Of a stretch of DNA of 5,008 nt, positions 1 to 5,008 are shown piece after piece. Both the position numbers and the translations under genes were made by a program. Source of the stretch: Spirochaetaceae bacterium (GTDB lineage: Bacteria; Spirochaetota; Spirochaetia; Treponematales; Treponemataceae); the NCBI GenBank assembly GCA_031271875.1, contig JAISVD010000227.1, positions 1 through 5,008 of the forward strand, given 5' to 3'. Under the pieces are notes generated by a model. That model did no database searches and was not told the origin of the DNA. It saw nothing but the letters and a program-made list of their open reading frames with translations. Position 1 is the stretch's first letter. Each line of letters begins with the position of its first letter.

Positions 1-2468
1 CCGGTGCCGTCGCTCCTCGTTCCATTCTTGTAGGCGATGCAGTTTTCAATAAGTACAGCGCCGATGGGACCGGTCTCGATTTTGGCGAACAGGTCCCAGC
101 CGTCGTCGATATTGCTGTAGGCTATGCATCCCCGGAAAATGTTGCCGTCGCCGCAGGTAAGTTTGGCGGCAAAACCGTCGGCGTTATTTTCTGCGGGGTC
201 GCAGTTATTGTATGACGTACAGTTGAGAATGAGATTGTGGCCGGGCCACTTCTCCCAGGGTTCGGTACTGACCCCGGATATCTGTAGTCCCGTATCACCG
301 TTATTGTAGGTGTTCACATTTCTCACGATGTTATAGCTGCCCGCGACCTGGAAGCCCTTGAAATCCCCGAAGGTGTTACAGATATCGATTCCATCGAATA
401 TCCAGTAATCACCCCAGTGGATGATACCGCCTGAGTTGGTGGCGCTGAAATCGATAACCACCCGCTTGCCTGCTTCCGCCTGGATGACCTTGGGCTTGCT
501 CTTGGTTCCGCTGTTGCCCCGCTCAATGATGATCCGTCCGGTGGGATAATAGCGTCCCTCGGCCATGATGATCGTCTGTCCCGGTTTGAGATAATACAGT
601 GCAGTGGTCAGATCGAGGGGCTCCTCCCTTGTCCCCTTGCCAAAGGCGCTTCCCGAAGGCGTTACATACAGCTCCTTCCCGGCGTATTCGGTGTAGATGA
701 TCGAATGGGAGAGGGATACGGGAGTATAGCTTTCAACATACCTCCGCAGATACCGGTCGTATGACGCCATCACCATGTTTTCGCCGGGTTTATATTTCGG
801 GTCAGGAGTAAAGATCACAACAAGATCGTTCATACCCCTGGCGATCTTGATCTTCGCCGTGAAATCCTTAAACGCCTTGATCTGTTTGTTCTTGAGGACA
901 GTCTTGCCGTTCTTGTCGGTTACATTGAGGACGCCGTCGGCGTTGGCATAAAACGTGAAGGGATACTTGTTTGTATAGTAGGTTGTGGGAGAATCTATAA
1001 CGGTAATAAGAGGGACGAGTTCCGGGGGTTCCTTCTCCGCAGGCGGATCGGTTCTGGAATCGGTGACCTTGAATACAACGTCGCTGACGGTAGCGTTGCA
1101 GCCCCGGGCGACAACAAAACCGATATACACGTGGTCCGGGTCAAGCTGCTGGAGCTTTGTGCCGTCGTACAGGATGAATTCCGTAATGGTATCTTCGCTG
1201 GTGATCTCCTTGGGGAAGATCGCGTAGTAACCGGTGTTGGTTTTCTTCAGCGTGATTGTATATACATCCCCTGTTTTTATGAGGTCCGACTGATCGTAAC
1301 TGTAGGCCCGGGAAACGCTCAGTCCGTGCTGGGCAATCCCCGCATCCCCCAGGGCGATAACCTCGGGGGTAAGACCGGTGACAAACCGGGATCCCAGAGT
1401 GTCCTTGCTGGTTTTCTTGACCCCTGCGATGGTTTCTTCAAATTTTGTCGCGATTATACCGGCGGAGTTGGTATAATGGTTTACCGAGGATACGCCGTAC
1501 TGGCCGAGGCTGTCCATGGCGATAAGCCCGAACCCCTCCTGTCCATCAGCAACGGGATTGATATAATCGATGGTGAATGTCGCAGTGAGTTCAAAATTTT
1601 CGGTTTTGGGATCGATAACAGTATAATAGAATGAAACGCCGTCATGGAAAGCGGTGAACTTTCCGCCCTTCTCCACTATCGTTCCGTCAGGGAGATGGGT
1701 CGCCGAAAAGAGCCTGAACTTCATGTTGTCTGCGTCTATCATTTCAAACCTGTTGCGGTCTCCGTTGGTTGACTGCCCAAACCAGGTGAAATTCCACTCC
1801 CGCTCCTGTTCACTGCGAACCGTTTTGATCACCGGATCCGAAGCTGTTCCGCCGCTGCCGCGCTTCGCGGTAACCGTGATGGTATATTTGTGTCCCACGG
1901 TCAGTCCGGTCAGCAGATGGGACAGATTTGAGACGGTGATTACCGTCGCCTGCCCTGAGGAAGCCGTATCTTTATATGAAAGCGCGTAGTTTTCCGCTTC
2001 CTTTACCGCATTCCATGAAACGGAAACAGCACCGTTTCCCTCATTCATGACGGTCACGTTCGGCGGCGCCAGGGGGTAGCTGAAACTGAAGCTGACGGTA
2101 TCCGAGGTTTTTACCCCATCCGTGTCCGTCCTGGAGGCGGTCACCCTGAACGAGTAGGTCCCGCTTGTTGAGGGGGAAAACTCGCTCCTTTTTATCTGGC
2201 GGCTCGACCGCCCCACAGTGTTTGATTTGATAACCCTGCCGGAAGCATCCATCATGTCAACCTGAGCGCGATCCGCGCCATCGCTTCCCATGGCAAGCGT
2301 AAAGTTTACCGCGACCTTTTCCGGATCCGCGGCGCCCGGTTCTATTGAGACAATTACCGGCGCAGCCACTTCATCCCACGGGGTACGTCCTGCCTGAGCT
2401 GTACTGTTCTGGCTGATAAAAAACACGAAACAGGAAAAAACAAGGGTTTTCAGTATCCTTTTACCCAT
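1..2468 (-). CDS. Secreted multidomain pectate lyase, family PL9 (3' end beyond window)
   Basis: The frame is open without a stop from the ATG at 2468 to the left edge (822 codons), so the C-terminus is missing. The start has GGAG at 2477-2480, 8 nt upstream. Residues 1-26 form a Sec signal peptide (basic MGKR, hydrophobic core, AQA before G27). By eye, an Ig-like beta-sandwich follows (about 31-130), then fibronectin type III (about 134-218, with VSVSW and YTITVTA), a large beta-sandwich region beginning EWNFTWFG (224-470), a Pro/Glu-rich linker (471-483), another Ig-like domain (484-598), and from about 599 (LYVTPSG, HWGDYWIFDGI) a right-handed parallel beta-helix. Asp764, Asp788, Asp789 and Asp792 (DGF, then DDGWD 24 residues later) match in spacing the calcium ligands recalled for Erwinia Pel9A (209, 233, 234, 237). 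The Pel9A catalytic Lys273 would fall near residue 828, just outside. Expected role: extracellular or periplasmic beta-elimination of polygalacturonate. The family call is strong; substrate detail is inferred. Confidence 0.88.
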   Translation of the reverse strand, partial: MGKRILKTLVFSCFVFFISQNSTAQAGRTPWDEVAAPVIVSIEPGAADPEKVAVNFTLAMGSDGADRAQVDMMDASGRVIKSNTVGRSSRQIKRSEFSPSTSGTYSFRVTASRTDTDGVKTSDTVSFSFSYPLAPPNVTVMNEGNGAVSVSWNAVKEAENYALSYKDTASSGQATVITVSNLSHLLTGLTVGHKYTITVTAKRGSGGTASDPVIKTVRSEQEREWNFTWFGQSTNGDRNRFEMIDADNMKFRLFSATHLPDGTIVEKGGKFTAFHDGVSFYYTVIDPKTENFELTATFTIDYINPVADGQEGFGLIAMDSLGQYGVSSVNHYTNSAGIIATKFEETIAGVKKTSKDTLGSRFVTGLTPEVIALGDAGIAQHGLSVSRAYSYDQSDLIKTGDVYTITLKKTNTGYYAIFPKEITSEDTITEFILYDGTKLQQLDPDHVYIGFVVARGCNATVSDVVFKVTDSRTDPPAEKEPPELVPLITVIDSPTTYYTNKYPFTFYANADGVLNVTDKNGKTVLKNKQIKAFKDFTAKIKIARGMNDLVVIFTPDPKYKPGENMVMASYDRYLRRYVESYTPVSLSHSIIYTEYAGKELYVTPSGSAFGKGTREEPLDLTTALYYLKPGQTIIMAEGRYYPTGRIIIERGNSGTKSKPKVIQAEAGKRVVIDFSATNSGGIIHWGDYWIFDGIDICNTFGDFKGFQVAGSYNIVRNVNTYNNGDTGLQISGVSTEPWEKWPGHNLILNCTSYNNCDPAENNADGFAAKLTCGDGNIFRGCIAYSNIDDGWDLFAKIETGPIGAVLIENCIAYKNGTRSDGT

Positions 2469-2492
2469 ACTATTTACTCCATAAATATAAAA

Positions 2493-2560
2493 CGCTGAAT
2501 ATGTCAAGCCGCTAAGACTTGATTCCCGAAGACTTGACTGTCATCAAAACGTATTCAGCG
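2493..2560. repeat. 9-bp inverted repeat enclosing direct repeats
   Basis: CGCTGAATA at 2493-2501 is the exact reverse complement of TATTCAGCG at 2552-2560. A second nested pair, GTCAAG at 2503-2508 and CTTGAC at 2533-2538, lies inside it. The inner segment also carries two direct copies of AAGACTTGA. The arrangement could be a protein-binding region upstream of the lyase gene or an RNA fold in an intercistronic leader. No known element is recognised. Confidence 0.55.
2514..2537. promoter_or_regulatory. Direct repeat AAGACTTGA x2, possible operator
   Basis: AAGACTTGA occurs at 2514-2522 and again at 2529-2537, 15 bp start to start. Direct repeats upstream of a target gene are a common layout for AraC-family binding sites, and an AraC-family gene lies about 1.8 kb away. 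The site ends 46 bp upstream of the lyase ATG. The pairing of this site with that regulator is inference only. Confidence 0.35.
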
Positions 2561-2565
2561 GTTCC

Positions 2566-2604
2566 ACAGGTTATCTGTCTTCCCGGGAAAACAAGATAAC
2601 CTGT
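2566..2604 (-). terminator. Strong intercistronic hairpin without a U-tract (terminator or processing/stability element)
   Basis: ACAGGTTATCT (2566-2576) pairs perfectly over 11 bp with AGATAACCTGT (2594-2604). The stem continues through a GT/AC pair with a bulged base and ends in the self-complementary TTCCCGGGAA. It starts 24 bp after the stop of the 2628-3143 gene. Neither strand has a run of Ts after the stem, so it is not a textbook Rho-independent terminator. It may be a 3'-end stabiliser, an RNase processing site or a partial terminator separating expression of the two genes. Confidence 0.5.
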
Positions 2605-2627
2605 ATCAAATCCAGATAGTGGTACTG

Positions 2628-3143
2628 TTATTTTACAATGACCGCGTAGATGTAGACACCGCCGCTCTTTGAAGTGATAGTGTATGTTCCCGCCCCGGGG
2701 ACCTGGAATGCGGCAACCTTTGCCTCTGCTCCGGCCGGTGAGGGGGGAGAGGGCAGTTCCGCGATGGTTTTTCCGGCTCCGTCCCTGACCGCGAGGGTAC
2801 GGGTATCGGTTTTGCTGCTGCTCAGGGTGTATACCGTTACGGCGGCGGCTTTTGTGGTGGTAAAGGAAATTGACCGCGCTTCAGCGTCCCCGGCGCCGCC
2901 GGTACTGATCCGGGCGTTGAAAATTTCTCCGTCTTCGGCGGGCATCTCGACATCCATGATTTCAATCTTCATGGATTTGGACGGGCTCGCATTCAGTGTA
3001 AAGATACCTTCGGTCATCTTGCCGGTAAGCGATGCTGCGGGATCGAGATCATTCGCCGAGAGCATCTCTTCCGCGAACAGGGAAACCGGTACTGTAAGCA
3101 GTGCGCATATCATAAGAGCGGTAATCCAGATTTTTGTTTTCAT
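2628..3143 (-). CDS. Small secreted protein resembling a free-standing pectinase-associated beta-sandwich module
   Basis: The protein has 171 residues. The start at 3143 is supported by AAGGAGGC (3151-3158), 7 nt upstream, and by the signal peptide that follows directly: MKTK, a hydrophobic stretch, then LFA before Glu25. The longer frame open to 3473 has neither and overlaps the divergent gene. The mature part (about 25-171) appears to be a single all-beta domain: SANDLD near 29-34, an FNARISTGGAG turn (75-85), RSISFTT (90-96), VTVYTLSSSKTDTRTLAV (102-119), an insertion rich in Pro, Ser and Ala (131-142), AGTYTITSKSGGVYIYAVIV (151-170). From memory, this pattern of strands (RSI-F, VYxxSSS, DRxL, GTYxI, GGxxIY) appears at the C-terminus of pectate lyases and related secreted enzymes, where it is presumed to bind carbohydrate. 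No catalytic motif is seen. It lies upstream of the PL9 lyase on the same strand. A binding or surface-accessory role is inferred; the exact family is unassigned. Confidence 0.8.
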   Translation of the reverse strand: MKTKIWITALMICALLTVPVSLFAEEMLSANDLDPAASLTGKMTEGIFTLNASPSKSMKIEIMDVEMPAEDGEIFNARISTGGAGDAEARSISFTTTKAAAVTVYTLSSSKTDTRTLAVRDGAGKTIAELPSPPSPAGAEAKVAAFQVPGAGTYTITSKSGGVYIYAVIVK

Positions 3144-3150
3144 TAACAGA

Positions 3151-3158
3151 GCCTCCTT
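3151..3158 (-). promoter_or_regulatory. Ribosome binding site deciding the start at 3143
   Basis: The minus strand reads AAGGAGGC, a near-perfect Shine-Dalgarno, 7 nt before the ATG at 3143. It fixes the start of the 171-residue protein and argues against the longer open frame. Confidence 0.85.
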
Positions 3159-3177
3159 ATCAGCATATCCGCTGATA
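3158..3177 (-). promoter_or_regulatory. Hairpin in the mRNA leader next to the Shine-Dalgarno
   Basis: TATCAGC (3158-3164) and GCTGATA (3171-3177) form a perfect 7-bp inverted repeat with a 6-nt loop. In the transcript the stem ends on the first base of the AAGGAGGC ribosome site. It could affect translation initiation or mRNA stability, or as DNA serve as an operator just downstream of the predicted promoter. Confidence 0.45.
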
Positions 3178-3198
3178 CTATACATATTGATGCATTGT

Positions 3199-3207
3199 AT
3201 TATATCA
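3199..3207 (-). promoter_or_regulatory. Extended -10 promoter for the small secreted-protein gene
   Basis: The minus strand reads TGATATAAT, a perfect TATAAT with an upstream TG extension (TGnTATAAT). It lies 56-64 bp before the ATG, leaving a leader of about 50 nt that would include the hairpin at 3158-3177. The -35 region is poor (TTTTGG at a 16-bp spacer), which is typical of extended -10 promoters. Confidence 0.6.
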
Positions 3208-3460
3208 GGGATTCGGGCAACCAAAAGAATTCTTTGTTGTAATAAAACGCCCTCTTTTAGGATAATTCCATACAGCTCCTGATGATGAAAATGTTCCGGG
3301 ATTTCCCGCAAATGGAAGGGAAAAATGTGTCTTTCAGCTGAGAAAGAGCATTTTTTTCGGATATGCCGGATTCTTCTGCAAATCTGCAATGTATTTCCCC
3401 GGAGACATGGTACATCATACAACCATTGCCGGGTGCAGAAAGCCCCGGAAAGGAGTATGT

Positions 3461-4309
3461 ATGCGAAAACCAAAAAATGCTGAAGTCATTATTACAGCCG
3501 TGATCCTGCTGTTTTTTACAGTTGGATTGCTCGTGACCTGTATGTCCGCACCGAAGAGTGCATCCGAACAGGAGGGGGTCACCACATTTACCCCTGTCAG
3601 GGTGGAGGCGCCGACATCGACTATCACATTCCCCTCCGCAGACGGGATACCGATAACGGCGGACCTGTATATGCCCTATCCCGAAACCGCTCCGCTCATA
3701 CTGCTCTGCCATCGGGCCAACTGGTCCCGGGGAGAGTATCGGGAGATAGCGCCGGTCCTCACGGAGATGGGGTTTAACGCCATCGCAATCGACCAGCGTT
3801 CGGGAAGGACAACGAACAATGTGGATAACGCGACAAAGGCCGCCGCAGAGCAGGCGGGAAAACCCACCGAATTCATCGACGCGATTCAGGATATCCAGGC
3901 GGCGGTTGACTACGTGAAAGCCAACTACGCAAAGGGCACCTTTATCCTCTGGGGCTCCTCCTACTCGTCAGCCCTTGCCTTGAGCGTCATAAAAAACAAT
4001 CCCGGCAGGATCGATGCGGCCCTTGTGTTCTCCCCGGGAGAGTATTTTACCGACCAGGGGAAACCGGCAGACTGGATCGCCACAGAAGCGAAGGGCGTCA
4101 CCATTCCCATATTCTTCAGCTCGAACAACACTGAAGCGGAACAGACGACTCCGATTTATGAAAACGTTCCGTCGGCACACAAGACCTATTACCTGCCCAC
4201 CAGCGAAAGCAGGCACGGAGCGGAGGCCCTCTACAAGGCGAGTCCGCTCAGTTACTGGACATGGAAAGCGGTGGATCAGTTTCTCGAACCCTTTGCCGCC
4301 GCGCGGTAG
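3461..4309 (+). CDS. Exported alpha/beta hydrolase (dienelactone-hydrolase-like), membrane-anchored or lipoprotein
   Basis: The protein has 282 residues. The ATG at 3461 has AAGGAG (3450-3455) 5 nt upstream; the in-frame ATG at 3389 lacks this and would bury the signal segment. Residues 1-27 are a basic start, MRKPK, then a hydrophobic helix ending LLVTC. Cys27 could be lipidated by a relaxed lipobox, or the helix could stay as an anchor. The fold is read from ITFPSADGIPITADLYMP (55-72), LILLCHR (79-85), the FNAIAIDQRSGR strand-turn (105-116) and the nucleophile elbow LWGSSYSS (163-170), with Ser167 as probable nucleophile in GxSxS rather than GxSxG. His252 in ESRHGAEAL is the likely catalytic His. 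The usual Asp after strand 7 is not seen: IPIFFSSNNTEAE (215-227) has Asn and Glu there. Substrate is unknown; de-esterification of plant polysaccharides is a guess from the lyase neighbourhood. The last 34 bp overlap the convergent regulator gene. Confidence 0.83.
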   Translation: MRKPKNAEVIITAVILLFFTVGLLVTCMSAPKSASEQEGVTTFTPVRVEAPTSTITFPSADGIPITADLYMPYPETAPLILLCHRANWSRGEYREIAPVLTEMGFNAIAIDQRSGRTTNNVDNATKAAAEQAGKPTEFIDAIQDIQAAVDYVKANYAKGTFILWGSSYSSALALSVIKNNPGRIDAALVFSPGEYFTDQGKPADWIATEAKGVTIPIFFSSNNTEAEQTTPIYENVPSAHKTYYLPTSESRHGAEALYKASPLSYWTWKAVDQFLEPFAAAR

Positions 4310-5008
4310 CTCCTGGGGCTCATCCGGTATTTCTGCCGGAACATGCGCTCAAAGTGGCTGACATCGCCGATACCGACTCTCTCGGTTATTTCCGCAACCG
4401 AGAGATCGGTATTTACGAGCATCACCGAAGCGATCCGGAGACGGAGGTCGATGAGATAGGAGATCGCCGTCATGCCGGTTTCTGCCCGGAACTGTTTGTT
4501 CAGGCTGGTCCTGTTTGTACCGAATTCTCTGGCAAGATCATCCAGGGAAATTTTCGTATTGTAGAAACGCATGATGAAGTCGAGAAGGGGTTTGAATTCC
4601 GGGGAGACCTTCAGGGGTTCAGGAAAGGGAATACCGTTTTCCTTCCCCGAAGGGTTGAGTCCCGGTTCCCTGCAGAGGGTATTCTGTTGTGCCGTATCCT
4701 GAAGCTGGGCGATGAGAAACAGCAGCTCCGCCAGGTATGAGCGGGAACGGCAGGGCCACCATCCGGTTTCCTGCTCCTCAAGCTCACGGCGTATTGACCC
4801 GAGGAGTTCCCGGATCCTTACCGCCGATTCCGGGCTCATATGGTTGAGGAGCACTATTGGTTCCTTTATAAAAGCCCGCAGGAGGAGGCGGTTTTCGATA
4901 ACCTCCGGCGGCGCGTCTGTCCCACTTTCACGGACATTCTCCGTGGTGAGCTTCTTGTGGAGCGCCGCAGGATGAAAATAGAGCGCATATGTCACCGGCA
5001 GGGAGGAC
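4276..5008 (-). CDS. AraC-family transcriptional regulator (5' end beyond window)
   Basis: The frame is open from the right edge to TGA at 4276-4278. A GTG at 4993-4995 could be read as a start, but no Shine-Dalgarno precedes it and coding continues upstream (SLPVTYALYFHPAAL, typical of the end of an AraC sensor domain). The gene therefore probably begins outside the window; full-length members are commonly about 280-300 residues. Numbering from that GTG, residues 136-231 form the double helix-turn-helix DNA-binding domain: first HTH ISLDDLAREFGTNRTSLNKQF (149-169), connecting helix with LRLRIASVMLV (184-194), second HTH LSVAEITERVGIGDVSHFERMF (198-219), and the family's closing MSPRSYR (225-231). 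The N-terminal part is probably a cupin-like sugar sensor, which cannot be confirmed here. Nearby carbohydrate-active genes make it a candidate local activator. Its 3' end overlaps the convergent hydrolase gene. Confidence 0.92.
   Translation of the reverse strand, partial: SSLPVTYALYFHPAALHKKLTTENVRESGTDAPPEVIENRLLLRAFIKEPIVLLNHMSPESAVRIRELLGSIRRELEEQETGWWPCRSRSYLAELLFLIAQLQDTAQQNTLCREPGLNPSGKENGIPFPEPLKVSPEFKPLLDFIMRFYNTKISLDDLAREFGTNRTSLNKQFRAETGMTAISYLIDLRLRIASVMLVNTDLSVAEITERVGIGDVSHFERMFRQKYRMSPRSYRAAAKGSRN

Larger units (their letters stand above)
2469..2627. other. Structured intergenic region between the two tandem minus-strand genes
   Basis: These 159 bp separate the small secreted-protein gene from the downstream lyase gene. 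They contain no plausible gene. They hold the lyase Shine-Dalgarno (2477-2480), a perfect TTGACA on the minus strand (2502-2507) that lacks a well-spaced -10, an inverted repeat with internal direct repeats (2493-2560) and a strong hairpin (2566-2604). The density of symmetry suggests regulation or transcript processing between the genes, but which genes share a transcript cannot be decided from sequence. Confidence 0.6.
3144..3460. other. Divergent intergenic region between the small secreted-protein gene and the hydrolase gene
   Basis: The two genes face away from each other across 317 bp. On the minus side it holds a good ribosome site, a hairpin and an extended -10 promoter. On the plus side only the hydrolase Shine-Dalgarno (AAGGAG, 3450-3455) is clear, and no convincing plus-strand promoter could be picked. 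Short symmetric elements include CGGGA/TCCCG (3297-3308) and a tandem TCTGCA (3375-3380, 3383-3388). Frames crossing the region lack coding support. Confidence 0.6.

Noticed and set aside
1131..1634. Plus-strand open frame of 167 codons opposite the lyase gene
   Set aside because: It lies wholly opposite a frame with clear domain content, has no recognisable protein features, and is a shadow.
2482..2507. Sigma-70 promoter for the lyase based on TTGACA at 2502-2507
   Set aside because: The best -10 (TATTTA) is only 14 bp away, and at the normal 17-bp spacing the hexamer is TTATGG and would overlap the Shine-Dalgarno. The match may be chance.
2674..3282. Plus-strand open frame of 202 codons opposite the small secreted protein
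   Set aside because: It is antisense to a gene with a signal peptide, promoter and ribosome site, and its low-complexity Ala/Ser/Val composition mirrors the opposite strand.
3389..3460. Upstream in-frame ATG at 3389 for the hydrolase
   Set aside because: It has no Shine-Dalgarno and adds 24 residues without export features before the MRKPK signal start; AAGGAG precedes the ATG at 3461.
3144..3473. N-terminal extension of the small secreted protein to a start at 3473
   Set aside because: It would place the signal peptide in the middle of the protein, has no ribosome site, and overlaps the start of the divergent hydrolase. A strong Shine-Dalgarno and signal peptide support 3143.
4261..4740. 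Plus-strand open frame of 159 codons opposite the AraC-family gene
   Set aside because: It is antisense to an unmistakable double helix-turn-helix domain and has no independent support.
4993..4995. GTG as the true start of the AraC-family regulator
   Set aside because: No Shine-Dalgarno precedes it, the frame stays open to the window edge, and the sequence around it looks like the interior of a sensor domain.

Overview
The window looks like part of a plant cell-wall (pectin) degradation locus from a bacterium that exports enzymes through Sec-type signal peptides. Base composition is roughly balanced and Shine-Dalgarno sites are clear. The large multidomain family-9 pectate lyase and the small secreted beta-sandwich protein resemble proteins I associate with anaerobic or gut spirochaetes (Treponema-like) and some Firmicutes. 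The taxonomic guess is weak: no marker gene is present.

Layout, left to right. (1) 1-2468, minus strand: the first 822 codons of a very large secreted polysaccharide lyase, running off the left edge. It has a signal peptide, an Ig-like beta-sandwich, a fibronectin type III domain, a large beta-sandwich region, another Ig-like domain, then the start of a right-handed parallel beta-helix with the four calcium-binding aspartates of PL9. (2) 2469-2627: a 159-bp intergenic stretch rich in symmetry, with a 9-bp inverted repeat enclosing two 9-bp direct repeats, next to an 11-bp-stem hairpin. (3) 2628-3143, minus: a small secreted protein that looks like a free-standing version of a module usually fused to the C-terminus of pectinases. 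(4) 3144-3460: a 317-bp divergent intergenic region with an extended -10 promoter and a hairpin abutting the Shine-Dalgarno of the minus-strand gene. (5) 3461-4309, plus: a membrane-anchored or lipoprotein-like alpha/beta hydrolase with a non-canonical active site. (6) 4276-5008, minus: an AraC-family regulator whose start lies beyond the right edge and whose 3' end overlaps the hydrolase by 34 bp.

Proposed working model (inference): the AraC-type protein senses a sugar or pectin-derived signal and controls the adjacent genes. The small secreted protein and the PL9 lyase lie in tandem on one strand and may be co-expressed, binding and cleaving pectate outside the cytoplasm. The hydrolase, facing the outside, could remove ester decorations. 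None of the regulatory links is proven by the sequence. I found no RNA gene, CRISPR array, insertion sequence or phage gene. The most unusual items are the structured intergenic region at 2493-2604, the free-standing module, and the altered hydrolase catalytic residues; I did not find convincing evidence of a wholly new system.
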